DNA of 64,000 nt from Cryptomeria japonica (GCF_030272615.1 NC_081414.1:340856502-340920501); one strand, 5' to 3'. Positions 11,640 through 23,965 are shown, numbered from the stretch's first letter. Made by a program: numbers and translations. The notes: a model not told the origin generated them from the letters alone.

Positions 11640-13200
11640 GGACAAATCAAATTTGCTGATAGAAGAAATAGACAGCATCAACATGGGCACCAAAGTCATT
11701 CTGAAAAATGTGCACATTGCCAAATCTCTCACAGAAATAGAGAAACAAGACTTCATCAACTTCCTTATAGAGGAAAAAATCAAATTTGCATGGTCCTATT
11801 CCGATATGCCAAGGTTGGATCCTGCCTTGGTGGTTCACAATCTCGCCGTCCACCCAAACACAAAACCTATAAAGCAAAAATTGCACAAAATGCACCCACA
11901 TATTGCACTTCTAGTCAAGGCAAAACTCCAAAAGATGTTAGAAGAATAATTTATCAAACCAGTAGACTACACTGAATGGGTCTCTAACATTGTACCTATC
12001 GGCAAACTTGTCAGGGGGATCCGCATCTGCACAGATTTCTAAGATCTAAATAGAGCTTTTCCTAAAGATGATTTCCTGCTCCCCAATATAGACATGATTG
12101 TGGACCTTACAGTAGGACATGAAATGCTATCGCTAATGGATGGGTTTTCCAGATACAACCAAATCAGGATAGCAGATGAGGATCAGCATAAAACCGCATT
12201 CATAACACCATGGGGTACTTTCTGTTATCGGGTCATGCCTTTTGGTCTCAAAAATGCTGGAGCTACATACCAACGTGCCATGACAATAATTTTTCATGAC
12301 CTCTTACACAAAATTATGGAGGACTATGTGGATGATCTGCTAGGCAAATCTAAGACAAGACAAGAACACATCCCCATTCTAAAGTAGATCTTTGAAAGAT
12401 TAGAAAAATACAAACTACGCCTGAATCCCAAAAAGTGTGTGTTTGGAGTCACATCCGGAAAATTATTAGGATTCATTGTTTCCCGCAGAGGCATCGAGGT
12501 TGATCCTGCAGAAGTAAAAGCTATCATGGAAATGCCTCCGCCAAAAACTCCCAGACAACTGCGCAATCTCCAGGGAAAACTCCAGTTTGTCAGGCGTTTC
12601 ATTTCACAGCTAGCAGACAAGTGCCATCCATTTGCACACCTGTTGCGTAAAGACACAAAATTCAAATGGGATTACTTATGTCAAAAGGACTTTGAGAAAT
12701 TAAAAGAATATCTAGCATCACCTCCAGTTTTGATGCCACCTACCCCTGGAAAACCCCTTATTTTGTACCTATGTGCTACTATAGTAGCATTGGGGGCATT
12801 ACTGGTGCAAACAGATGATCAAGGGAAGGAACATGCCATTTACTACATCAATTAAACATTGGTAGGGTATGAACTCAATTACACCTCCATTGAAAGAGCA
12901 TGTTTGGCATTAGTGTTTAGTATACAAAAACTATGACACTATATGCTAAACAACAAGACAAAATTAATTGCTAAAATTGATCCACTTAAATATCTCCTGT
13001 CAAAAGCTGCTCTCACTAGTAGAACTACCAAATGGGTCATGCTCCTAAGTGAGTTTGACATCGAATATGTGAACAGAAAGGCAATCAAGGGACAAGTCAT
13101 TGCAGATCAGTTGGCTGAAGCTCCACTTCTAGGTGACCATCTTATTCTCATAGAATTACCAGATGAGTTTATTATGACTGTTTCCACATCCTCCGCATGG
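11640..13200 (+). pseudogene. pol: T reverse transcriptase and first RNase H
   Basis: Open pieces 11653-11949, 12094-12387, 12439-12855 and 12943-13320 share one frame. RT motifs appear in order: the SNIVPIGKLVRGIRICTDF region, the MDGFSRYNQI motif with a catalytic Asp, the MPFGLKNAGATYQR motif, and the YVDD box at 12325-12336, all intact. The connection region (PKKCVFG, then LLGFIVSRRGIEVDP) leads into an RNase H of the usual Ty3 type (YELNYTSIERACLALVFSIQ, KYLLSKAALTSRTTKW). The enzyme copies element RNA to DNA inside the capsid. Single stops at 11947, 12040, 12385, 12853 and 12934 break it, mostly where Gln or Trp is expected. Confidence 0.9.
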
Positions 13201-13600
13201 CAATTATACTTTGATGGCTCCTATACCCAAAATGGATTGGGGGGAAAGAATATTATTGGTCACACCTCAAGGAGATGGCATCCCCAAATCATACAAGATA
13301 GCCTTTGCATGTACCAATAACATAGTAGAATACAAGGCACTCATCACGGGTTTGCATCTGGCTTTCCACTAGAAAATAAAGGATTTACAAGTTTATGGTG
13401 ATTCTCAGCTTGTTATAAAACAAGTCAATGATGAGTACCAAACAAAAGATGATAAACTCCTTCCTTACCATACCATGGTTCAAGATCTTAAGAAACATTT
13501 CACAACAATCACATTTAATCAAATCCCACAAACAAACAATAGGGCTGCAGATGCAATGGCCACCATTGGCTCCCTCCTTCAAATGCCAGCACATAGTCAG
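13190..13600 (+). pseudogene. pol: T archaeal-type RNase H (second RNase H)
   Basis: A second RNase H follows the first, with the first catalytic Asp in WQLYFDGSYTQNGLG (about 13200), then EYKALITGLHLAF and VYGDSQLVIKQVNDEYQ (Glu and second Asp), and the NNRAADAMATIGS end with the last Asp. This is the extra archaeal-like RNase H that marks Tat-lineage Gypsy elements. A frameshift near 13240 moves the reading frame back to that of gag. The order RT, RNase H, archaeal-type RNase H, integrase is the usual one, in contrast to G1. Confidence 0.8.
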
Positions 13601-14950
13601 AAGTGTGAGTTCTTGGTCAAGCAACTATTTGTACTAGCATATGACCTACCAGAGTCTGAAATGGTGTGTGTTCTCGTTGGTCCTGAGTCCCCTTGGTATG
13701 AAGAAACCTTCGCTTTCCTCAAAGACAACACCATTCCTCTGCATCTCACCAAAACCCAACAACAAACCTTCATCTGTCGATGTGCTCATTACACCATCCT
13801 CGGAGACACTCTATTCAGAAGGCATTTTGATGGTTCCCTCCTAAGGTGCTTAGATAAACAAGAGGCGGAATGGGCATTACATGAAGTACATGAAGGTATC
13901 TGTGGGGCAGACTCAAGTGGGCTCACATTGGTTAAAAAACTTTTGAGAACAGGATACTATTGGCCTAAAATGGAAGAAGATGCATAGAACTATGTCAAGA
14001 AATGCATCCCTTGCCAGCAACATGGTGACAAGATTCATGCACCATCACAAGAATTGCAGCCATTTATTACACCATGGCTCTTCTCATAGTGGGGGCTCGA
14101 TCTTGTTGGGAAAATCCATCCTTCATCTTCCAATGGACATAAATTCATTATCACCACCACCGAATACTTCACCAAGTGGGTAGAGGCTATCCCTCTTACT
14201 TTTACCACTGGTAAATAGATATCCAAATTCATCCTGAATTACCTAATATGCTGATATGGCATTCCAAAAGTTATTATCACATATAATGGCAAACAATTTA
14301 AAAACTGGGATGTCAAAGAACTCTGCCAAAAATTCAACATCCAACATCACTTCTCCACCCCATATTATCCCCAAGGCAATGGCCAAACTGAGGCTTCCAA
14401 TAAAACCTTAATCAAAATCCTCAAAAAGATAGTTAATGAAGCTGGCCATGATTGGCACCTCCAACTCCATCCCGCTTTATGGGCCTACCACACCTCCATC
14501 CGCACCCCCACAGGTGTCACCCCTTATTCCCTGGTCTTTGGCTCTAAATCCATCCTTCCCCTTAAGATCAAGATCCCCTCGCTAAGGGTATCACTGCAAG
14601 ACGTCCTACCAGAGGAAGAATATAGAATTGCCCGCTTACAAGAACTAGAATTTTTAGATGAAAGGTGCCTCAAGGCCTTGAACTATCTCTGGGTATATCA
14701 AAACCACTTGCGAACAAGTTATCACAAAAGAGTTAGAACCCGGGAATTCCAAGTTCATGATCTTGTCCTCATGGAGAATCAAAAAATCCTACAAGAAAGA
14801 GAAAAGAAAGGCAAGTTAAAGCCTAATTGGCTTGGACCATATGTAATCACAGCAAAATATGGATCAGGAGCTTATCAATTGGCTACTCCTGAAGGCGATC
14901 CCTTGGATGATCCAATGAATATCATGCACCTCAAAAGATTTTATGCTTAG
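13601..14950 (+). pseudogene. pol: T integrase
   Basis: A zinc-binding HHCC region (HEVHEGICGADSSG, then KKCIPCQQHGD) spans about 13875-14025; the second zinc-binding His appears changed to Asp. The catalytic core shows WGLDLVGKIHP with Asp, then IITYNGKQF, where the catalytic Asp is replaced by Tyr, and GNGQTEASNK with Glu. The C-terminal part ends in LKPNWLGPYVITAKYGSGAY and a stop at 14948-14950. Integrases insert the cDNA into the host genome. No chromodomain is seen, as expected for Tat. With a core Asp lost and stops at 13985, 14089, 14216 and 14252, this copy cannot work. Confidence 0.85.
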
Positions 14951-16868
14951 TCCTCAGAAAGTCTTAAATTGTCAAAAAATCAAGAAAAATTAAAAAATTA
15001 CAATTAAAATTAAAAAAATGAGAAAAAGATCCTAAAAAAATCATGACTTTGGTGAAAACCTAGCAAACAAGCGCCTTATGACACAAAAAAAATTAAAAAG
15101 AAAGAAAAAGAAAGAAAAATAATTCATCCATTAGTGAAAACCACTTGGTGGCGCTATGGACAAGTACCTTGGTGAAAATCTCCGTGCAGGCACCAAGGTA
15201 AATAATCGGATCCACTGTCTATCCAATCGACACTACAAATCACCCATCATCTAGTCCATCCATGCACAACATTCCTTCTCTTCTGCCTCCTAATAAAACA
15301 CACATATGATGATGAGTCTTCACTTGAGTCATGAACAAGGAGTATCCCATTAAAACTGAGCTTTCATGCCTCCATGTGAGCTTCAAGAAGTCTTCAGAAC
15401 AATCCCAAATATGGTAGTCACTCTCCAAAACCATAGAATCACTTGCCTAATCCAAAAGCCCACTTTGCCTTAGGGATGACTCCTTCCCTCACCTATAAAC
15501 CTAATCCTTCATCCTAGTTCTACTCTTGGCAAGATGTATCATTTAGTCGCAAAGAAATGACTTGTTAGATTTTGTTAGATCTTTTCATATAGAATTGCAT
15601 CTTTTTCCCTATGACTGCCACTATTTATGACTCCCTGGGTTCTTCCATATCCAGGTAAGTTATGATAGGTGCATACTAGGGCATATTTCATAGTATGGCA
15701 TGCTTTGGATACTTCTTGTATAAACTGACGACCTGGTACTAGTGTTTATCAACACTTACCTTCTCATGTACAAGAGGTATCGGTGTGTTTGAGGGTTTCC
15801 TTGCATGAACCCACAACTTTGTATTAGTGTTTCTTAACACTTGCATTGTTGTGTGCAAGAAATTCCCATTTGTCTACAGAGTCAGTCCATGCCCTGGGTT
15901 TCTCATGGCATCTTGATTTCTATAATCAGTGGTGCAAGCCACTCAGGGCAACATCAAAATAGGTTGGCTCTCCACATTTGTTGTGCACAAAATCTCACCA
16001 TCATCCCATCAAAATCCTAAACTCAATAATCCCATGGAGTTCTCAATTTCCCCCACTTCCCATCTATTCCATATTCTTCTATCTAAGATCATTGTGTTAT
16101 TATTGGCATATTCCCTCTTCTTATTAATTCATTCACATCATATAAATTGCATTACTTATCTAGATAAGACATTTTCAACAAAACATTTATCATATAAGGT
16201 TACACTTAGGTCGCATCACATAAATAAAAGTTACTTATTCATTCATATATCATTACATTTAGATTGCATTATAAATCATGTTACATCCACAAATCCATCA
16301 CACAAGCATACATAAAGCATAAAATCACTCATCCTACATCCAAAAACTATGTCAGCAACACATCATAAACATACATATATAAGCATCCACTTTGCATCAC
16401 AAAACAGGTTAGCATATCCATAATTGTATCCATATATGACATCATCAAAAAAATAATAATCCATCACAATAAAAGTCACATGTCATCAGCCACCAATCAA
16501 ATCATGTATATATATATATATAGAGGAAAATATGTCTGTCATGATACAATGATCACCCCGAAGGGTCAATATATAATACATAAGCAAAAATAGGGAGCTA
16601 GCTCTCCCCACCTGTCTCTCCACCTCCCTCTATTATACCTCCATCTGCTGTACCTCCTCCCCCTGATCCTCCTATCCCTTGCCTTGGTGGCTGAAAACCC
16701 ACTGATCCCCCTGTTTGCTGACTTTGAGTTGGTCATTGACTATGAGTCCTCTAAGACTGTACACTCTCAGTGTACGAGGCTGCTCACTGCCCTGTCGGCA
16801 CTACCCCATGATAAAGCCCCCTTGTAATACTGTACCTCTCAGGCTGATCTATCTACCCTCTCCCGTTG
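14951..16868 (+). other. T spacer between pol and the antisense gene
   Basis: About 1.9 kb of noncoding sequence. It starts with an A-rich tract (14960-15130) and includes a (TA) microsatellite near 16506-16522. Short chance ORFs only; nothing recognised. Confidence 0.5.
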
Positions 16869-18730
16869 CTACAGACTATCAAAAAATATATGTGCCAATC
16901 TTGCCAGAACCAATGCCTGCCGAGCTACATCCCTCTCCCCTCGTAGCCATGTCGCATCTACCTCTACCCTCTGTACTTTGGCTTGTAACCCCTCTAACTC
17001 GACAGCCTGCTGACGAAGAGCATCTTGTAATCTTGCTATAGCTGTCCCTGTATGGGCCTCCTCTAACATCCTCTCTACCTCCTCCCCCTCTGCCCTCAAG
17101 GCATCAACCTCCGTCCTAGCAGTATGCAGACTCTCTATCAGATCAAATGTCTCCTGAGTTAGTCATGCCACCTCTACTTCTAGACTCTCCCCTCAAGCCC
17201 TCTCTACCTATAGCTCATCCTCAATGGAATGAAGCCTTGTTCGATAGTCATCTCGCTCCTGCTATAATCAGTCAAAATCAGCCTATGATGGTCCTCCCCT
17301 CTCCCCTGCCCATGCCTCAAGAATATCCATGGGCACAGCCTCTCCCTCTCCAACTGCAACCTCTTCTCTCTCGCCAACTGCGGCCTCCACAACATCTCCC
17401 ACTAGGCCACCCCCTCCATCTCCCTCCTCCTCTGCTATCCCCCTCTGCCATAATACTCAGACTCTCCTCTACTCTCCGCCCACACCCCGACCTACCCGAA
17501 CTACAACTCTCTCTCCTGAACCATCATCCTCCCCACCTACCACCTGGTCAACCCTAACTCTAGCTCTTCATCATCCAAAACTCCAAGAATAGTAAGTCGC
17601 ACTAGCAAGTGCCCCTCCCACCAGCTCTGATAACCACCTATCACCCCTGGGTCCTCCCCTACCCCCGTTTGCTCATCCCAAACTATGTGAGAAGTTGTCT
17701 AAAAGCTCATCCACCCATCTAAGGGACTTGTTGTAGGCCCCTAATACCTCACCTCTCAGATAATCTGGGGATACAATGGAATATCCCCCACTATGTCCTG
17801 TACCTGCCCAAGCTATCAGGCCACCCTGAATGGAGCATAGTACTTCATGATATACACTGACCTACCAAAAATCCACATCTCGGCTCCTACCTAGTGAAGC
17901 TACCAATCATCCCTCCACCGCTCACAACCCAAAAATAGCCTCCATGTAAACTGCACCAACTCATCTAGAATCCGCCTCTAAAACCACATGGACACTGTCT
18001 ATGTGTAGTGTAGCAGTCCCCTATACCTATCCATAAATGGCTACCGTGGCCACCTATCCTGAACACCCATTGGTCGAGTCACTGCAATATGCTCCCACAC
18101 CCAGATGTGTAATAGTGTAACACTCGCAGACAAACTGACATACTCTCGGTAAGTCACTAGGTGCATGTCATGATAGAGTTGGGCTAGCATCGCTAAGCCC
18201 CATGCATACTGAATACTATCATGATTCATGAAATACAAACATCAACTCCACCCCTGAGGAAATCCATGTCCACCCAAGTCCGGTAACATCTGCCCACTCA
18301 AAAAATTGCAAATCACCAAAAGTAGTCGAGGAATCTGGTGAATGGCCATCGCTTGACCCAAGTGCCTCTAGCTCCTATATAGCATCGGTGGCATCTCATA
18401 CTCGCACACCTCCCTCAAATAGAAATCAGCTGCATCCAACTAATACTCTAGGATCACGCCATGAATGGGGATCTTCAAGATCCTCCAAACATCCAACAAA
18501 GTCATTGTCGCCTCTCTAGTTGGCAAACAAAAGGTGTTATACTGACTATCCCACCTCTCCACTAGCGTAGTCATCATAGCAGTATGCACCCAAATCCTTG
18601 GCCATCTACCTACATAGTGTAATCCCAAGGCATCTAGAATCTCTAGCTCATCATGACCTAGCTCGTGGTAGAGACTCATTGTGGGAGGCCAATGCTCCCT
18701 CAAGGACAACGGCCCCCTCTCCACTTGCAT
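16869..18730 (-). pseudogene. Antisense plant mobile domain (PMD, aminotransferase-like) gene inside T
   Basis: Read from 18730 downward, the N-terminal piece (18730-18440) has YVGRWPRIWVHTAMMTTLVE, RWDSQYNTFCLP and TMTLLDVWRILKIPIHG. The next parts have LLVICNFLSGQMLPD (about 18320) and IQYAWGLAMLAQLYHDMH with LLHIWVWEHIAVTRP (18238-18041). This succession is characteristic of the plant mobile domain found in MAIN/MAIL proteins and carried by several DNA transposons and Gypsy elements. The C-terminal piece at 17099-16869 is a Glu/Arg/Ala-rich coiled coil. Frameshifts and stops (18440, for example) break it. In T it runs opposite to gag-pol, so it needs its own promoter, probably in 18731-19200. 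Its function in the element is unknown. Confidence 0.75.
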
Positions 18731-19704
18731 CCATTAAACCAATCATTCTCTTTCTCTCATGACCAAAAATGTTAAAGTAAAAAAATCATCCCCCCTTTCC
18801 TAGGCGTACGTGTTGATCTACCCTACGCTCATGCCAAAACCGTGATGCATGCACCATTTTGTAGGTGCTCGCACCAATAGAGCGCCCCCTTCTTATGTTT
18901 CCTTCTTTTCCCCTTGTCAACGCGAGTGCCTGTGCTTTAGTACAAGCGCCCGCATTATCCTTTGGGCAGCCGTGCCGAAGCGCTATTGCCTGCATCAAAG
19001 CAAGAGCACCTGCGCCGGTCCACCCATAGCCCTCCCAAATTTCCCCTAACTTCACTAGCTCATGGCGAGCGCCCGCGCTAATAGCAAGTGCTCACGCTGG
19101 TCTAGGGGCACGCACGCTAAAATAGTGATCAACGCATGTGCCTCGCCTACTTTTACCCCCTATTTCTAGCCCTAAACAATTGCAGAAAAACAAAATTCCA
19201 AAGGAGGGATGGTCCTACTCACCAGTGGTCCATAGCTCGGTAGTCGGTCGAATTGTTGGATCCTCTCGGTGTAATGATCTCAAATGGGAATGTTGTCCAT
19301 CTCTCCTCCTTTTCTTCTTCGCTCTGAGTGGTTCCAAGGCTTGTGTGTGAAAATGACCCCTCATTGGGCCCGTTGTGGCTTATATGGGCCCCCGTGAGGG
19401 CCCATTTTCCTCTGTAGTCTAGCATCTCCTATTTCTTCTCCCTCCATTTCTTCACCAATGCTTCATATTTCTTCCTCAATCATCTTGTCCATCCTAAATT
19501 CTTCTTTCTTTATTTTTTTGAGAATTTTTTGCCAGTTTTTTCTGAAAAAATTCTCGAGGGGGCATACACTCCCCCATGCTTTATGTTGGGGCATCCCTTT
19601 CTTCTTTTGTGTTATACACACCGCCAAAAAATTAAAAAATAATAATAATTATTATTATTTTCTGTACTAATTATTCTTAATTCCTCACATAATTAATTCT
19701 GATT
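18731..19704. other. Region upstream of the antisense gene
   Basis: 18800-19140 is GC-rich and full of GCGCCCGC/GCGAGTGC-type words, resembling in reverse orientation the GCG-rich part of the leader at 5690-6010. 19640-19700 holds a short AT-rich stretch (CTTAATTCCTCACATAATTAA) that matches the LTR start at 4345-4360 and may be a duplicated LTR piece. No ORF is supported. Confidence 0.45.
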
Positions 19705-19706
19705 TT

Positions 19707-19999
19707 GATCATGTCTTATACAGGATTAATCCTTCCTAAAACCAGACATTGTGATCAATCGTGTCTTATATAGGATGAATCCTTCCTGAAACCAGACGTT
19801 GTGATCAGTCATGTCTTATACAGGATTAATCCTTCCTAAAACCAGACGTTGTGCTCTGATCATGTCTTATACAAGATGAATCCTTCTTGAAACCAGACAT
19901 TGTGATCAGTCATGTCTTATATAGGATGAATCCTTTCTGAAACTAGACACTTTGATCATCTTTGACTTATACAGGATGAATCCTTCCTGAAACCAGACT
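19707..19999 (+). repeat. Six tandem copies of a unit of about 49 bases in the T 3' region
   Basis: Each unit reads approximately GATCA(GTC)ATGTCTTATACAGGAT, then A/GAATCCTTCCTGAAACCAGAC, with small differences; units begin at about 19707, 19753, 19803, 19857, 19904 and 19953. The array ends about 85 bases before the 3' LTR. Tandem arrays just before the 3' LTR are typical of plant Tat elements and can seed satellite DNA. Confidence 0.9.
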
Positions 20000-20069
20000 G
20001 AATCTAGATCTTATCAATTGAATCAAACAATATTGTTCTTTGAATCACCACATCATCACACCTCGCTTC

Positions 20070-20083
20070 AAAGAGGGGCAAAA
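20070..20083 (+). other. Polypurine tract of T
   Basis: AAAGAGGGGCAAAA ends exactly at the first base of the 3' LTR, as needed for plus-strand priming. Confidence 0.75.
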
Positions 20084-21381
20084 TGTAGACACTTAAAAAT
20101 AATTATTTTAATTATTTTTAATTTCCCACATAATTAATTGATTAATTATGTTAATTCAAATTCTCCTCAATATTAATTAAATATAATTAATATTGTCACT
20201 ATAGTATGTGACTGATTTATTTAATAAATCATTCTCTTTCTTTATTCTTCTAAAAATTGAATTCTCACAAATCTTCCTCTTGGCTAATTAGTTTCAATTA
20301 ATTAGTTAACCCACATGATTCCTACAAATCATCTTCTTAATTCACCATTAACCTAATAAAGTCTTCTAGAAACTTCCTAAACTCACTTAACCTTATTCTT
20401 CCAATTTTTAATTCCCTCCACTCATTCTCTCTCCTAGTCAAATCCTCCTACAAATCCTAATCCCACCTAACACTTCCTCTAATCCCCTTCATAATGAGTT
20501 GCTAGTGACTAATCATCATTATTAGTCACAAAGTCAACCCCTTGTCCCTTCCATCCAACCACTAGCTTTTAATCCTCTTTTCCTAGGTGAATGTGAGATT
20601 TTCAAGATCTCACATTCCTTTAGGCATCCTCTCTCCCAAAATTTTTTTAATTCCTTCTTATTCCTCCAATCCCTATGCTTACCCCTTTTTGGAGAATTTT
20701 TAATTCCTCCTCCCCATTCTCCAACGAATGTCACATCCCTTGCTCTTCTCAAGGCACATTGGGGAGTCTTCCCAATGCACCTTGTTCTTCCCAAGGTACC
20801 TTGGGAGTCTTCCCAATGCACCTTGAGGAGTGTGGAGACAAGAAATGCATTTAAGGCATATCTCTTGATCTCCACACCCTCTCTTGGGCCTTGTGTGAGC
20901 TCACAAGCAATCCTATCCCTTCATCTTGAATCCATCCTAGCCATCCATTTTTCCTCTCCTCTTCCTATAAATTGAGGACTCCATCCCCCTATTTTTCATC
21001 TCCATGTTTAACAATCTTATGTTTCCCATTTGAGTTCAAAAAAGTCATCAAAACATCCAAACTATAGCCAAATCCATACTCATCCATCACTTAGTCATTT
21101 ATCCATTCATCTCATCCTCCTATCAATCATATTGTGCACATTTGGAGAGCCATCCACATCAAGCAAGAAAGAGGAGCCCATCCAATCAAGTTGAAGAGAG
21201 AGGTGCTATTCAACTTCACCAAAGGCTCAATCTGAGGGAGAGGTAAAGGTTTGCAAGGTATATGCAACTTATTCATGTCTTTATGTGGTTTTTATGCATG
21301 TTTCATGCTTTAACATCTTTTAATGTTTTATTTGAGCACTAACCACTTGAAATCCCCTTGCTAAAAATTTTCCCCTCTTCA
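20084..21381 (+). repeat. T 3' LTR
   Basis: 1,298 bases, the same length as the 5' LTR, with scattered substitutions only. TATA box at 20966. The target duplication GAAGC follows at 21382-21386. Confidence 0.93.
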
Positions 21382-21386
21382 GAAGC

Positions 21387-21971
21387 ATTAAAGAAGATGA
21401 TTTTACACATTACTTCAAATTTGAGTCAATTGAAGATGAATCCCACGAGAGGGTACAACCAACCCCAATCATATAATAATCAATGAAATTATAATAATCA
21501 AAACCAAAACCAAAGGTATAATAATAACAAGCCATACAATAGGCAATGGAAAATGGGTCCAAACAATGGCGGGGACTTCTGAAACACACACACATCTATG
21601 GAGATAAATCGTCTCTTGCTTCATTAGAAAGATAAAGCCCTACTATTCAACTGGGGCAGGAACTGCAATTTATACGTGTGATGTTCTCTGAACTTATGGT
21701 GACTAGTATCGGACATCATAAGACCCTTGTAGTCTATATACTAATAGGCCAGGCTCACTAGAGGAAGGTACTAAGCGAGTGACCAGGTCCTGCCCCATGT
21801 GAGAGATCTAGAAAGGTGCCTTTCCCCACCATGGTTGCATGGGCAAAAAGGAGTGAAAGGGAATAGCTTCCCGGGGGGCCCAAGTTTTAAAGATCTTACC
21901 AACTCTTCTCTTCAACAAGTACTTCAGAGGTCAATTACACCCAGTTTGAAAACATAATTAGGATTTCTCAA
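21387..21971 (+). pseudogene. gag: G1 gag tail after the T insertion
   Basis: The sequence resumes with the 3' copy of GAAGC. One frame gives an Asn/Gln/Tyr-rich tail (SYNNQ, YNNQNQNQRYNNN), typical of the end of plant Gypsy gag, up to about 21580. From 21580 to 21971 only short fragments remain; a knuckle is not recognisable. Confidence 0.5.
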
Positions 21972-23540
21972 GTGGATTCTCAATCAAGGGATCTCTCTAA
22001 TGAGGAACCTGATAAAGTTAATATCGCAATGTTGGTTGATACCTTCCTATGCAAAGAGTTTCAAGCAGAAGTTGAAGATGAACCATGTGTTTATGATGCC
22101 CAAGCCTTTCAGACCAAAAACAATTATAACCTACGAAGTCAAGACAAGGCTCCTTTGATGGAACCACATTCCCCAAAGGGTGGATTTGTACCTCCTGATG
22201 TGAATGCAAGTAACAACCCTCCTCCTCGGGATTTTCAAGGAGCTCATCCTAGACAAAGTCAAGGGAAAGAATATGTTTTGAAAGGATCTTTTGATGTTAC
22301 CAAGGAGATGGAGAGGACTTCCACCACTATGTCCCTAAGAGAAGTACTGAGATATTGCAATAAACAAAAGAAGGATCTCCTTAAGAAGTTGGAACTGCTG
22401 GAGTCTCAAAGCAATGAGGTTAAGATGTCTGATTTCAATGAAATAAATGCCAATGTCAGTAACGATGCCATTGAGAATCCACCATTTTTACTTAGTTTGA
22501 GGATATGTGGAATGAATCTACATAATTTTTTGGTATATTTAGGTGCTTCTGGGAATGTAATGCCATACTCTATATGTCAAAAGCTTGGTTTTAACCTGGT
22601 GCATGCACATAGTAAGGTGGTACAATTGGACGACTGAGGTCAACACAATTGGAGAATTAAAAGATGTGTATATCTAGTTGGGTGTTGATCCCTGCATATC
22701 TCATTACATTAACATTCAAGTGGTTGATATTCTAGAGGTCTATGGGATTCTTCTCAGTAGAGATTGGTCAAAAACTTTGGGAGACTACTTCTCAACCTAT
22801 TTTACTTATTCATGTCTTCCATGGAAGGGAGTGAGCAACCAGATCCAAATTGACAGTGAACCTAAGTTGAAGAAATTGGTTACAGACTACGAAGCTCCCA
22901 ATGAAGTGGCTTATGCTGAGGTGAGTCCCGAAGTCTATAGGGTAAATGAAATTCTCACTTTCTCTTCACCTTCCATTCCCCAGTTACGTCAAGTAGATAT
23001 GACTAAACATAGATGGCAGGTAAAGGACTTCATTACAATAGCAAAACAAGGGATGTGTTTGTTGGGGGATACCATGAAAGTACAAGATTTTTCTCTCCCA
23101 AAATGGTGTCAAATACATCATGAAGAGCACTCAAAGATGTCCTGTATCCCATGTCAAAATGAAGTTACAAAATTGATGAGTTTGATCTCATGCAAAGATA
23201 TTGATTGTGATATTATGGTTGAAGACATTCAAACGTTAAGTTGTGAGAAGATAATTCCTCAAAGGGAGAAAGTTGTAATAGAAATGCCCTACTTGAAGCC
23301 TTGTAGACAAGAAATCCTTATGATAGAGATTTCCAAATAGGGGGAAGAAGAGACTCCTCCCAAACAAGAAAATGAAGAGACTCGATCTCAAGTTCAGCCT
23401 CAAGTAGAACAATCCACTCCCAATACCCTTGAAGTGCTCTTGGAACGTGTAATTGAACAACCTCAGGTATTGCAATACCTTGAACTCGAGGGAAAACAAC
23501 CACCTTCAAAAACTAATCTAATCACTAATCCTAAGGCGAA
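21972..23540 (+). pseudogene. pol: G1 protease region and linker
   Basis: The open piece 21972-22637 begins acidic and charged and ends with NPPFLLSLRICGMNLHNFLV, YLGASGNVMPYSICQKLGF. This is the plant Gypsy protease active-site region, in which the expected catalytic Asp of the DSGAS motif is replaced (Tyr-Leu-Gly-Ala-Ser). After a frameshift, 22678-23340 continues with the HYINIQVVDILEVYGILLSR DWSK segment that follows the active site in this family. The rest, to 23540, is a hydrophilic linker. The protease is dead by active-site loss as well as frameshift. Confidence 0.65.
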
Positions 23541-23544
23541 TAAT

Positions 23545-23965
23545 GAAAGAAACTAAAAGATGAAGTATGGTTTTTAAAGTTTGATGGGTCTAAATCTAAG
23601 CAAGGCAGTGGAGCAGGAGTTGAGTTAAGAAGTCCCAAAGGGAAGACCTTCCTAGCCTCCTATCGACTCCAGTTCCCTTTCACTAATAATATGATTGAGT
23701 ATGAGGCCTTAATTAGAGGACTACTCTTCTTTTCTCATAAGAAGGGAGCCAAATGCTTAAGAGTGCAAGGAGATTTGAATTAGTGGTTAAACAAGTAAGA
23801 AGCCAATATGCATTTCATGACAAAAGGTTAGAAACATATAGCAATAAAGTATGGGGGTTGGTTGAGGATTTCGATGCTTTCAATATTCAACTAGTACCCA
23901 AGAAAGAAAATGGGATATCAGATGCATTGGTTGTAGCAATAAGTACACTAGAACCAATGAGCTAG
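23545..23965 (+). pseudogene. pol: G1 archaeal-type RNase H located upstream of RT
   Basis: One frame reads VWFLKFDGSKSKQGSGAGVE, SPKGKTFLASYRLQFPFTNN, MIEYEALIRGLLFFS and LRVQGDL. After a 1-base shift near 23780 it continues LVVKQVRSQYAFHDKRLETY and VPKKENGISDALVVAISTL. These are the full succession of archaeal-like RNase H motifs: first Asp in FDGS, Glu in EYEAL, the next Asp in GDL, and the last Asp in SDAL. It lies about 0.9 kb before the RT palm, between protease and RT. No such domain is seen between the usual RNase H and the integrase of G1, so the domain has a different position here from that in T. Confidence 0.8.

Larger units (their letters stand above)
4300..21381 (+). mobile_element. 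T: 17-kb Tat-like Ty3/Gypsy retrotransposon
   Basis: A complete element with LTRs of equal length (1,298 bases each, TGTAGACAC...CCCCTCTTCA) and a perfect 5-base target duplication GAAGC at 4295-4299 and 21382-21386. By eye the LTRs differ at about 45 sites (roughly 96-97% identity), so it is younger than G1. The order is primer site, long leader, gag, protease, G-patch, RT, RNase H, archaeal-type RNase H, integrase, spacer, antisense PMD gene, tandem repeats, purine tract. Two RNase H domains, large size, an antisense extra gene and 3' tandem repeats are all traits of the plant Tat lineage. It sits in G1 gag in the same orientation. Confidence 0.9.

Noticed and set aside
15929-17592. Plus-strand ORFs in the T 3' region as host exons
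   Set aside because: They are complementary to the antisense PMD gene or lie in simple Pro/Ser-rich sequence, without motifs or splice structure.
19707-19999. CRISPR array
   Set aside because: Direct tandem units without spacers, inside a Gypsy 3' region.
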